Source: Nocardia arthritidis NBRC 100137 (lineage in GTDB: Bacteria; Actinomycetota; Actinomycetes; Mycobacteriales; Mycobacteriaceae). From it: 64,000 bases of DNA. The notes under the pieces were generated by a model. It searched no databases, was not told the origin of the DNA, and worked only from the letters and a program-made list of their open reading frames with translations. How positions within the stretch are numbered: position 1 is the stretch's first letter; each line of letters opens with the position of its first letter. Where the stretch lies: NCBI RefSeq assembly GCF_001612765.1, contig NZ_BDBB01000028.1, positions 1 through 64,000 of the forward strand. Reading direction: 5' to 3'. Both the position numbers and the translations under genes were made by a program. This document shows positions 16,660-25,376 of this stretch, piece after piece.

Positions 16660-18315
16660 GTGAGTGGATTCGACGACCGGCGCGACGACCCGACGATCAT
16701 GGGACGGGCCGCCGGGCCGCCGGATCCTCGGCAACAGCCCTTCCACGCACCGCATTCCGCGTTTCCTCCGGCCGGAGACGACGCCGGTGCCCGGCCACCG
16801 GAGGCAGAAGCGCATCCGGGCTCGCCTCGGCAAACCGCCGGCCCCCAACAATGGTCCCCGTGGCAGCCCGGCGGGTACGACGAACCGGCACGTCCCCCTG
16901 TCACACCTTGGCAGCGCGGCGCACCGGAGCAACCGGCCTCGAACGGGCCTGCCCCGATGTCCCCGTGGCAACCGGGAGCCGCGACAGGTGAGGGCGGCGG
17001 GCCGCTGTATCCGGGGCAGGCCGACCCAGCCACGCAATGGCAGCCGAACCGAGAGCCCGCCGAGACACTCCAGTGGCAACCCGGCGGGCAGAGCGACCCC
17101 CCGACATCTCGGCTATCGGACGACGGCTCGGGCCCGCACACGCCCGCACCGGCCGAGCCGACCGTTCTCGCCGAGTGGGTCAGCCGACGCCCCGGGACGC
17201 CGGGCCGCGACGATCCCACCATGTCGGCCCCGGAGCAGAAACCCTCCGACCCGTGGCCCCCGCAAACTCAGCCGGATCCGGCCTACCGGCGCGACGATCC
17301 GACGATGCTCGGACAGCCGCTCGGCGCACTCGACCAGCCTGCCCCTTTCGGCAGCCCGACCCCGGGCCTCGATGGCCAGGCGACGCCCCTGCTCGACTAT
17401 CCGGGCGCCGACCGGTTCGGTCAGCCGGTCCAGGCTTCACACTGGCCGCCCGCAGGCGGCCCGGCGCAGTACGGCATCCCGCCCGATGGGCGGTATCAGC
17501 CCGGCTACCGCCCGCAGGGCGGATTCGGAGGACCACCACCGAACCGCCCGAACGGCAGCGGCCGAGGAAAACTCGTGCTGTCGGCCGGCCTGGCGGTGCT
17601 GCTGGTGTCCGGTCTCGTGGCCGGGATAGTAGCCCTGAGCATGATGCAGACGGACGATTCCGCCCGCGACACCGCTCCGTCGATGGTGAACGCCCTCACT
17701 ACCACGACGGTGGACGGGCCCACCCGCACCACGACCAAAGCGGCCCCCACGACGACCGCGCGGGGCTCCGGTGACAAAACACCGGTCATCCCCGGATACC
17801 AGGTCGTCAGAGCACCCGACAGCGGCGCCGCCTACGACGTGCCCGGCGACTGGACGATCGCGCCGCAAGGCACCATCGGCGGCTTCGGCGAGCCCCCGAA
17901 CGCCGTCGCGGGTAAAGGCCTGGCCAGCGAGGGCAAGGGTTACTGCCCCGGATCGACCCGCACCGTCGCTTTCCTTACCGGCTCGGAGACTTCCGACCCG
18001 GGAAAGGCGGCCACCGAACTCGGTGCCAGGACCGCCACGCTCGCCTACAAGGCGACGCCCGGCGGCACACCCGGTCTGCCCATGCCGCTGGCATCGCTGG
18101 ACGGCTCACAGCACGGCATGTTCGTGGAGACCAAGGGCACCGTCACCGACGCCAAGCCCGGCTGCGCGAAGGCGTACTCCGTGTACACCGCGGCGTTCCC
18201 CAACGACAACGGGAACTTCGTCATGGTGATCGCCGCCGACACGGGCGTCCCGCACGCCCTCGACGCCGACACCGCCAAGCGCATCTTCACCAGCATCCGC
18301 CCTCTCGCAGGCTGA
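16660..18315 (+). CDS. Proline/glutamine-rich membrane protein with DDPT repeats
   Basis: Unrecognised protein of 551 aa. Residues 1-300 are disordered, rich in Pro, Gln and Trp, with repeated WQPG/WQRG blocks and three copies of R-D-D-P-T-(I/M) at about 8-13, 183-188 and 211-216. One transmembrane helix lies at about 308-328 (LVLSAGLAVLLVSGLVAGIVALSM). The extracytoplasmic part starts with a Thr-rich linker and ends in a 170-aa domain with two Cys (GYCPG, GCAKA). The layout suggests a cytoplasmic signalling tail linked to an outer sensor or envelope domain. The Thr repeats could be Ser/Thr kinase or FHA targets (inference). GTG 16660 follows GGTAGGGGA. Confidence 0.8.
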   Translation: MSGFDDRRDDPTIMGRAAGPPDPRQQPFHAPHSAFPPAGDDAGARPPEAEAHPGSPRQTAGPQQWSPWQPGGYDEPARPPVTPWQRGAPEQPASNGPAPMSPWQPGAATGEGGGPLYPGQADPATQWQPNREPAETLQWQPGGQSDPPTSRLSDDGSGPHTPAPAEPTVLAEWVSRRPGTPGRDDPTMSAPEQKPSDPWPPQTQPDPAYRRDDPTMLGQPLGALDQPAPFGSPTPGLDGQATPLLDYPGADRFGQPVQASHWPPAGGPAQYGIPPDGRYQPGYRPQGGFGGPPPNRPNGSGRGKLVLSAGLAVLLVSGLVAGIVALSMMQTDDSARDTAPSMVNALTTTTVDGPTRTTTKAAPTTTARGSGDKTPVIPGYQVVRAPDSGAAYDVPGDWTIAPQGTIGGFGEPPNAVAGKGLASEGKGYCPGSTRTVAFLTGSETSDPGKAATELGARTATLAYKATPGGTPGLPMPLASLDGSQHGMFVETKGTVTDAKPGCAKAYSVYTAAFPNDNGNFVMVIAADTGVPHALDADTAKRIFTSIRPLAG

Positions 18316-18375
18316 CTGACCTGCCGGTTTAACGTCTCGGCCCGCCCTGTTGTAAGCTACTCCAGGTCCACTTCA

Positions 18376-18450
<75 letters not shown>

Positions 18451-18468
18451 TCGTGGTTGAGACGACGG

Positions 18469-18505
18469 GAAGGCCCCTGACCAGTATGCATGGTCAGGGG
18501 CCTTC
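18469..18505 (+). terminator. Terminator after tRNA-Pro
   Basis: GAAGGCCCCTGACCA (18469-18483) and its exact complement (18491-18505) form a 15-bp stem with a 7-nt loop, 20 nt after the tRNA. Confidence 0.85.
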
Positions 18506-18574
18506 TCCGTTGTCGCCGACAGCCGAAGCGATGCCGATGCCGGTAGGCAGCGAAAAGGCAGCATCAGCTCGGAA

Positions 18575-19522
18575 TCAGCTCACCAGGACGCCGTCTGAGC
18601 CTTCATCGTCGCTGTCGTCGTCGCCCATCGTCTTGCGCACCGCGCCCCAATCCTCCACCCGACGCACGTAGTACTGCATCGTCGTGGTGGCGTTCTCGTG
18701 GCCGAGCACGACCGCGATCTTGTGCGGAGGCATCCCGTTGTCGGCCAGCCAAGTACCGGCCATGTCGCGCAAGTCGTGGAAACGCACCCCGCCGTGTTCG
18801 TTGCGCGCCACCGCCTGCACCGCCTTGTCGACGTTGCCGAACACTTCCGACTGGGCGTCGCCATCCTCATCCATCCACACCGCTTCGAACTTGCCGTCGC
18901 CGACTCCGCTGACCTCACCGAGCAGGCCCGCCCGCACCAGCGCCGGGCGCCACACCCGTGACCGGAACAGGGTGCGCCGCAACGGCCCACCGACCTCGTT
19001 GGTGAAGATCAGCCCATGCGGTCCGCGCTGGTAGGTGCGCATGTACTCGCGCAGCTCCGCGACGAGCCACTTAGGAAGCGGCACCGTGCGCCGACCAGCA
19101 CGCGACTTCGGGAAAGGCTTGAACCCACATGCCCGGCGACCGCGGTCACGGTGCGGATCACCCGAAGCAGCCCGGCGTCCAGGTCCACGGCATCTTCACA
19201 CAAACCCGCCGCCTCACCCCACCGCAGACCCGCGAACGCCGCCACGGCCACGAACACCCGGTACCGTTCCGGCCGGACCGCGGGCAACAGCTGTTGCCCG
19301 AACTTCCTCCCGCGACAGGTACCGCTCGTCGGAATCCCGCTTGCGGCGCTTCGGAATACGTACGCCCGCAGTGGGATCGACACCGATGATGCGGTTCTTC
19401 ACCGCCGAACGCATCACGCCGGACATCATCCGCTTGCACTCGGCGACCGTGGCCCGGGACTTCCTCTGCGACAGCTCGGTAACCCACTTCTGGACCGACA
19501 GATGGTCGATCTTGCCGTGCAC
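18575..19522 (-). pseudogene. Tyrosine recombinase (phage-type integrase) remnant
   Basis: Reading 19522 to 18575 on the minus strand gives a phage-type integrase broken by two 1-nt indels. The core-binding segment (KIDHLSVQKWVTELSQR...GVDPTAGV) is in one frame to REEVR. A +1 shift near 19297-19299 moves reading to QQLLPAVRPERYRVFVAVAAF and GLRWGEAAGL, which carries catalytic Arg I. A compensating -1 near 19124-19129 restores the first frame through FKPFPKSRAGRRTVPLP to FHDLRD (HxxR), LGHENATTT and the YY nucleophile. The N-terminal DNA-binding arm is missing. All catalytic motifs survive but not in one frame. It ends 125 nt from tRNA-Pro, the usual placement for a tRNA-integrating element, and no other phage genes remain. 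Confidence 0.85.
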
Positions 19523-19625
19523 CCGACACGACGGCGATCGGTGGACCTGTGGACGGGTAGTCGGGTCATGTGCGGGAATATCATCGCTGGACCCATATTT
19601 TCCGCAATCGACGAAAGGTGGGCAG

Positions 19626-20348
19626 ATGAGCAAGCCCGTCGATAACGTGCCCGCGGACAAACCGCTGTCCGGGAAGACCGCCCTGGTTACGGCGGCCTAC
19701 ACCGGAATAGGCCGGTCGATCGCGAAAGCGCTTGCCGCGCAAGGTGCACAGGTCGTGGTGCACCATCCGCACTTTCCGGAGCCCGCCGCGGATGTGGTGA
19801 AGGAGATCACCGAGGCAGGCGGCTCGGCACTGGCGCTCGCGGCGGACATCGCCGATCGCGGTGAGTACGAGGAGTTGGTGCAGGCGCTGCTCGACGAGTG
19901 CGGCGGCTGGCACCTGCTGGTCAACACCGCGGCGGTACCGGAGTCCGAGCCGTTCCCGAAGCTCAGCTCGGAGGCGTTCGACAGCGCTTTCGCGGCGACG
20001 GTGAAGGGCGTGTTCCACGGCCTGCAGCTGGCCTTGCAGCACTTGTCCGACGGGGGCCGGATCATCAGCGTCTGCGATCCCGCCGACCCGGGCAGCGCGG
20101 TGCACGACGCGACGCGCGGCGCGGTCGAGCAGCTCGGCCAGGCCGTGGCCCCGGACTTCGTGCCGCGGCGGATCACCGTCAACACGGTCAGCTACGGCGT
20201 CGGCACGACCGACAACGCGGAACTCGAGACCGCCCTCGCCGCGCTCGAGCCGGCCGACCCGGGCGCGGTAGTCGCCTATCTGGCCGGTGACGCGGCGAGC
20301 ACGGTGAACGCACAAGTGATCCGGCTCAACGGCGCCGGCGGACGCTAG
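19626..20348 (+). CDS. SDR-family protein lacking the catalytic Tyr/Lys
   Basis: Rossmann-fold short-chain dehydrogenase/reductase relative of 240 aa. ATG 19626 has GAAAGGTGGG upstream. The nucleotide-binding turn reads TAAYTGIG (22-29) instead of TGxxxGIG, and NNAG is replaced by NTAA (100-103). In the active site Ser148 is present, but the YxxxK pair is replaced by His160 and Arg164. It is therefore probably catalytically dead or works by another mechanism. It stands immediately beside the integrase remnant with no obvious partner genes; it could be cargo of the lost element or an older resident. Confidence 0.8.
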   Translation: MSKPVDNVPADKPLSGKTALVTAAYTGIGRSIAKALAAQGAQVVVHHPHFPEPAADVVKEITEAGGSALALAADIADRGEYEELVQALLDECGGWHLLVNTAAVPESEPFPKLSSEAFDSAFAATVKGVFHGLQLALQHLSDGGRIISVCDPADPGSAVHDATRGAVEQLGQAVAPDFVPRRITVNTVSYGVGTTDNAELETALAALEPADPGAVVAYLAGDAASTVNAQVIRLNGAGGR

Positions 20349-20390
20349 CCCGGCGGCGCACCCGCCGTCCGCGGTCGCGCCGCCGCACGA

Positions 20391-20849
20391 TCACGCGACG
20401 ATCGTGCTGCCGTAGGTACTGAACCCCCGGCCCAGCGCCTGGCAGGTGAAGCTGCCGTGGAAACCGACTTGGCACGACGCTCCGGCGTGCTCGATGATCG
20501 GACCCCACGGTCCCGAGCCGGTCTTCACGTCGTCGATGCGGGGATTGCCACCCGGCAGGGTATACGGCGTGCCTGGGTCGAAGGTGGGATGCGCGGGCAG
20601 CCAGGGCTGGTCGATCGCTATTTCGTTCACCGGCACCGGCACCGGCACGTACGTGTCGCCGATGTAGTAGCTCATATACATGGGAGAGGCGAGATCGCAT
20701 CCGAGCGAGCCGTTCGCGAAGATCGCGCAGTTCGTGCTGCCCATCGAGAAGTAGACCGTGCCAGGGTCCGCCTGGGCGTTACCGGCCGCGAGGATCGGGG
20801 CCGCTGCCACGGCGGCGAGCGCTCCGGCGAACTTCGTGCTGCGCTTCAT
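20391..20849 (-). CDS. Secreted protein of unknown function
   Basis: Protein of 152 aa with a Sec signal peptide (MKRSTKFAGALAAVAAAPILAAGNAQA, likely cleavage before DPG). The mature part of about 125 aa holds four Cys (NCAIF, GCDLA, SCQVGF, TCQAL), probably two disulfides, and a Val-Pro repeat (VPVPVPV). No family was recognised. It resembles the small secreted Cys-containing proteins common in Nocardia and mycobacteria. It converges on the SDR gene. Confidence 0.75.
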   Translation of the reverse strand: MKRSTKFAGALAAVAAAPILAAGNAQADPGTVYFSMGSTNCAIFANGSLGCDLASPMYMSYYIGDTYVPVPVPVNEIAIDQPWLPAHPTFDPGTPYTLPGGNPRIDDVKTGSGPWGPIIEHAGASCQVGFHGSFTCQALGRGFSTYGSTIVA

Positions 20850-21036
20850 AGGGTCTCCTTGATGCTTGGCTGGTGGACAACCGACCTCGATGAGTCTGTC
20901 GCGCGGAGGCGGGATTTCGTTTCGCAGGCCCCACCACCGACCGGCTGTCCGGGCACCCTCGCGGCGAGCGACGCGGTGAGCAGACGCTAACGCGGTGATA
21001 ACTTACGGACACTTCATCGAAACTCGTGGTCAATAG

Positions 21037-21042
21037 CGTATA
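21037..21042 (+). promoter_or_regulatory. GTATAC palindrome upstream of the GntR gene
   Basis: GTATAC sits 5 nt before the ATG at 21048 in an AT-richer stretch. It could be a GntR/FCD-type operator core or part of the promoter. Weak evidence. Confidence 0.3.
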
Positions 21043-21047
21043 CAGGC

Positions 21048-21755
21048 ATGTCGACACGGATAGCGGCTTCGGCCGACGCGGCGGGCAAACCGCTACGCGA
21101 CGTGGTGTACGCGGCCCTGCGCAGCGAGCTCATGAACGGGGACATCAAGTTCGGTCAACGGCTGACCGAGCCGAAATTGTCGGCGCGCTTCGGCATCTCG
21201 CGCACGCCGATCCGCGAAGCGCTGACCGTGCTGTGCTCGGACGGATTGCTGCAACGCGAAGAATACGGCTTCAGTCCGGTCCGGCCGAGCATCCCGCTGA
21301 TCCGCGATCTGTACGAACTGCGAATCACTCTGGAACTCGGCGGGATTCAGCGCGCGATGACCAATCCTATGGTCACGCACGATCAGGAGTTGCTGGAATC
21401 CGAGCGCGCGGCCTGGCTGGAACTGCGCGCCGATCCTCCGGAACACGAACCCGGCTTCGTAGTGCGCGACGAGGAATTCCACGTCACGCTGCTCACCGCG
21501 GCGGGCAACACCGAGATGGTACGTGCGCTCAAAGCGGTGAATTCCCGCATCCGCCACGTGCGCATGTACGACTTCATGGTCAACAACCGGATCGAGACCA
21601 CCATCGCCGAGCATCTGGGCATCCTCGACGCCGTGCTGGCGGACGATCTCCCGCTCGCGTATCGGCTGCTGCACACGCACATCGGTGAATCGCTGGACGT
21701 GGTGCTCGATCGGGTCACCCGCGCGATCGCGGCGATGTCGCTGGCCACGGATTAA
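21048..21755 (+). CDS. GntR-family (FCD) transcriptional regulator of urea use
   Basis: Regulator of 235 aa. The N-terminal winged helix (residues 15-75) includes LSARFGISRTPIREALTVLCSDGLL. The C-terminal FCD ligand-binding domain has the DEEFHVTLLTAAGN segment and the metal-site histidines H..EHLGILDAV..HTHIGES. It is 12 nt upstream of the urea carboxylase gene, so it is the likely local regulator, autoregulated with the operon. The effector is unknown. Confidence 0.87.
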   Translation: MSTRIAASADAAGKPLRDVVYAALRSELMNGDIKFGQRLTEPKLSARFGISRTPIREALTVLCSDGLLQREEYGFSPVRPSIPLIRDLYELRITLELGGIQRAMTNPMVTHDQELLESERAAWLELRADPPEHEPGFVVRDEEFHVTLLTAAGNTEMVRALKAVNSRIRHVRMYDFMVNNRIETTIAEHLGILDAVLADDLPLAYRLLHTHIGESLDVVLDRVTRAIAAMSLATD

Positions 21756-21767
21756 CAGGGAGCGGTA

Positions 21768-24700
21768 GTGGGGCTGGAATTCGATGCGGTGCTTGTCGCG
21801 AACCGCGGCGAGATCGCATGCCGCATCATGCGGACTGCCCGGGCGCTCGGGCTCAAGACGGTCGCGGTGTACTCCGACGCGGATGTCGGCGCCGCGCACG
21901 TCGAGATGGCCGACGTGGCCGTACGTCTGGGTCCGGGCCCGGCCGCGGAGTCGTACTTGCGCGCCGACCTGGTGGTCGACGCGGCGCGGGCGACCGGAGC
22001 CGGGGCCATTCATCCCGGCTACGGATTCCTCTCGGAGAACGCGGAGTTCGCCACCGTCGTGGAGCAGGCGGGCATCGCGTTCGTCGGACCGACTGCCGAG
22101 CAGCTGCGCGTCTTCGGCGACAAGCACACCGCCCGTACGGCGGCACGTGCGGTCGGCGTACCGCTCGTTCCGGGCAGTGACCTGCTCGAATCGGCCGATC
22201 ACGCGGTGGCGGAGGCGGAAGGGATCGGCTTTCCCGTAATGCTCAAGGCGGTCGGCGGCGGTGGCGGCATCGGTATGCAGGCTTGCTTCGGCCCGGACGA
22301 GGTGCGCGCGGCCTACGAGCGCGTGCAGCGCATCGCGGCGGCGAACTTCGGTTCGGCGGGCGTCTTCCTGGAACGTTTCGTCGCGCGGGCCAGGCACGTC
22401 GAAGTGCAGTTGTTCGGTGACGGCCACGGCCGCGTCGTCAGCCTCGGTACCAGGGACTGCTCGCTGCAACGCCGCAACCAGAAGGTGATCGAGGAGGCGC
22501 CCGCGCCGGGACTCACCGCGCGACTGTCGGAGCGCCTGCTCGCCGCGTCCCGGGAACTCGCCCGCTCGGTCGGGTATCGCTCGGCCGGGACGGTGGAATT
22601 CGTCTACGACGCCGACACCGGGGCCGCGTCGTTCCTGGAGATGAACACCCGCCTGCAGGTGGAACATCCGGTCACCGAGGCGGTCACGGGCGTCGACCTG
22701 GTGGAGTGGATGCTGCGCCTGGCCGGCGGGGACACCTCGATGGTGGACGAACAGCCCGAGAGCGGTCCGGCGATCACCGGTCACGCGGTGGAGGCCCGCG
22801 TCTACGCGGAAGATCCCGGCCACGATTACCGCCCCAGCGCGGGCCTCATCACGGCCGCGTGCTTCCCGGACGACGTACGGGTCGACACGTGGGTCGGCAC
22901 CGGTTCGGAGGTCAGCCCGTATTACGACCCGTTGCTGGCGAAGGTGATCAGCGCACGCGAGAGCCGAGCGGACGCCTTCGCCGCACTGCGCACCGCGCTC
23001 GCCGCGACGCGGATCTACGGCGTGCAGACGAACCTGCCGCAACTGCGCCAGGCCATGGCCGAGGGCCGGGTCCTGCGCACCGAGCACACCACCACCACGC
23101 TGGCCGAGATCCGGCCGGCCGGCCGCCGCATCGATGTGCTGGGCGGGGGGACCATGACCACGGTGCAGGACCACCCCGGTCGGATCGGCCTGTGGAACGT
23201 CGGCATTCCGCCGTCCGGCCCGATGGACGACCTCTCCTTCACCCTCGCCAACACCGCCGTCGGCAACCCGGCCGGGGTCCCCGCGCTCGAATGCACCCTG
23301 CAGGGGCCGCGATTGCGCTTCTCCGATACCACCGTCGTGTGCGTGACCGGTGCGCCTGCTCCGGTGACGGTAGACGGCCGCCCGGTGGCGATGTGGGAGC
23401 CCGTCACCGTGGCCGCGGGCGCGGTGCTGGACATCGGCGCACCCACCGACACCGGCCTGCGCACCTATCTGGCGGTGCGCGGCGGCCTCGACGCGCCGCT
23501 CTATCACGGCAGCGCGGCCACCTTCACTCTCGGCGGATTCGGCGGTGTGACCGGTAGCGCCGTAACCACCGGCGACGTGCTCGGCATCGCCCCGGTCGAC
23601 GCGAGCGCACCAGGCACACCCGCCGCGGTGCCGCCGGATGAGCGGCCCGAATTCACCCACGAGTGGCAGCTCGCGGTAGGCGTCGGGCCGCAGACCTCCG
23701 CGTACTTCACCGACGCCGACATGATCCAGTTCTGCACGCACCCGTGGCGGGTCGGCAGCCACGCCAATCGCACCGGCATCCGCCTGGAGGGCCCGAAACC
23801 GGCCTGGTCGCGCAGCGACGGCGGCGAGGCCGGGCTGCATCCGTCCAACCTGCACGACAACCCCTACAGCGTGGGCGCGCTGAACGTCTCCGGTGACACG
23901 CCCATCCTGCTGGGGCCCGACGGTCCGAGCCTCGGCGGATTCGCCTGTCCGCTGACGGTGGTGTCCGCGCATCGCTGGCGGCTGGGACAGTTGCGTCCCG
24001 GCGACTCGGTGCGGTTCGTGCCGGTCGGCGACGACAAGGCGGCCGCGTTGCGTTCGTCCAATGGCAGTCGCGTGCCGGAGCTGGTCACCGATGCCGCTGC
24101 GGTCTTGCGGGATCGCGGCGTTCTCGGCGGACTCGAGCCGTCGCGGGACCGTCCGCGGGTACGGTATCTGCGCGCCGGGGACGACAACGTCCTGGTCGAA
24201 TACGGCGAGATGGTGCTCGATCTCGGGCTGCGCATGCGGGTGCACGCACTGGCCGAAGGGCTCGCGGGCGTCCGGTTGCCCGGCATTCTCGACGTGACCC
24301 CCGGTGTCCGGTCCCTGCACATCCACTTCGACCCCGCGGCACTGCCGCTGTATCGGCTGCTGGGCACGTTGACCGAACTCGAACTCGAACTGCCCGCCAC
24401 GACCGACCTGGTGGTGCCGAGCCGCACCATCCGGTTACCGCTGTCGTTCGACGACCCGTCCATCACCGAAGCCATCGACCGTTACCGCAGCGGTGTGCGT
24501 GACACCGCGCCCTGGCTGCCGTCGAACATCGAGTTCATCCGCCGTATCAACGGGCTCGACAGTGTGGACGATGTGCGCACCACCGTCTTCGACGCCGAGT
24601 ATCTGGTGCTCGGGCTCGGGGACGTGTATCTCGGCGCGCCGCTGGCGGTTCCGCTGGATCCGCGGCACCGCCTGGTCACCACGAAATACAACCCGGCGCG

Positions 24701-25376
24701 CACCTGGACCCCGTCGGACGCCGTCGGCATCGGCGGCAAGTACCTGTGCGTCTACGGAATGGCCTCCCCGGGCGGCTATCAGCTGATCGGCCGCACCGTG
24801 CCGATCTGGTCCAGCTACCGGCAGTCCGCGCCGTTCGAACCGGGCACGCCCTGGTTGTTCCGGTTTTTCGATCGCATCGTCTGGGAACCGGTCAGCGCGC
24901 AACAGTTGCTCGAGTACCGCCGGGCGGCCGCGGCGGGCAGGTTCGACGCCGAGGTGAGCGAGGGCAGTTTCGCGCTCGCCGACCACCTGCGCCTGTTGCG
25001 CACCGAGGCCGACGCGATCGCCGAGTTCGAGGCCGGGCAGGCCGCCGCGTTCGAGGCGGAGAAGGACGCGTGGCGCGCTGCGGGCGAATTCGAACGCAGC
25101 ACCGTCGCGCCCGTCGCCGCGCCGATCGAAGACCCGCTCGCCGGGCTGCCCGCCGACGCGACCGTGGTGCGGGCGCCGATGATCGGCAATGTCTGGCGCG
25201 TGGAAGTCGAACCAGGTCAGCAGGTCGAGGCCGGTGCGCCGGTGGCCGTCCTGGAGGCGATGAAACTCGAATTACCCGTGTACAGCCCGAGCGCGGGCAG
25301 CGTGCTGAAGGTACTGACCACGCCCGGCGCCAAGGTGGAGCCGGGCACGCCCCTAGTAGTGATCGGAGTCGACTGA
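21768..25376 (+). CDS. Urea carboxylase (biotin-dependent)
   Basis: ATP- and biotin-dependent carboxylation of urea to allophanate. The protein is 1202 aa. Order of domains: biotin carboxylase (1-450; NRGEIACRIMRTARALG, HPGYGFLSENAEFA, GGGGGIGMQA, EMNTRLQVEHPVTE); KipA/AHS2-type carboxyltransferase part (about 460-760, GGGTMTTVQDHPGRIG); KipI/AHS1 part (about 780-980); a linker region; and BCCP with VLEAMKLE, biotinylated Lys about 1166. GTG 21768 has CAGGGAGCG upstream. The gene is followed with no gap by allophanate hydrolase, so the two complete the urea amidolyase route, an alternative to nickel urease. Confidence 0.93.
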   Translation: MGLEFDAVLVANRGEIACRIMRTARALGLKTVAVYSDADVGAAHVEMADVAVRLGPGPAAESYLRADLVVDAARATGAGAIHPGYGFLSENAEFATVVEQAGIAFVGPTAEQLRVFGDKHTARTAARAVGVPLVPGSDLLESADHAVAEAEGIGFPVMLKAVGGGGGIGMQACFGPDEVRAAYERVQRIAAANFGSAGVFLERFVARARHVEVQLFGDGHGRVVSLGTRDCSLQRRNQKVIEEAPAPGLTARLSERLLAASRELARSVGYRSAGTVEFVYDADTGAASFLEMNTRLQVEHPVTEAVTGVDLVEWMLRLAGGDTSMVDEQPESGPAITGHAVEARVYAEDPGHDYRPSAGLITAACFPDDVRVDTWVGTGSEVSPYYDPLLAKVISARESRADAFAALRTALAATRIYGVQTNLPQLRQAMAEGRVLRTEHTTTTLAEIRPAGRRIDVLGGGTMTTVQDHPGRIGLWNVGIPPSGPMDDLSFTLANTAVGNPAGVPALECTLQGPRLRFSDTTVVCVTGAPAPVTVDGRPVAMWEPVTVAAGAVLDIGAPTDTGLRTYLAVRGGLDAPLYHGSAATFTLGGFGGVTGSAVTTGDVLGIAPVDASAPGTPAAVPPDERPEFTHEWQLAVGVGPQTSAYFTDADMIQFCTHPWRVGSHANRTGIRLEGPKPAWSRSDGGEAGLHPSNLHDNPYSVGALNVSGDTPILLGPDGPSLGGFACPLTVVSAHRWRLGQLRPGDSVRFVPVGDDKAAALRSSNGSRVPELVTDAAAVLRDRGVLGGLEPSRDRPRVRYLRAGDDNVLVEYGEMVLDLGLRMRVHALAEGLAGVRLPGILDVTPGVRSLHIHFDPAALPLYRLLGTLTELELELPATTDLVVPSRTIRLPLSFDDPSITEAIDRYRSGVRDTAPWLPSNIEFIRRINGLDSVDDVRTTVFDAEYLVLGLGDVYLGAPLAVPLDPRHRLVTTKYNPARTWTPSDAVGIGGKYLCVYGMASPGGYQLIGRTVPIWSSYRQSAPFEPGTPWLFRFFDRIVWEPVSAQQLLEYRRAAAAGRFDAEVSEGSFALADHLRLLRTEADAIAEFEAGQAAAFEAEKDAWRAAGEFERSTVAPVAAPIEDPLAGLPADATVVRAPMIGNVWRVEVEPGQQVEAGAPVAVLEAMKLELPVYSPSAGSVLKVLTTPGAKVEPGTPLVVIGVD

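Noticed and set aside
21093..24326. Very long open frame on the minus strand antisense to the GntR and urea carboxylase genes
   Set aside because: It is a codon-bias shadow in high-GC DNA; the plus strand carries complete family motifs and operon spacing.
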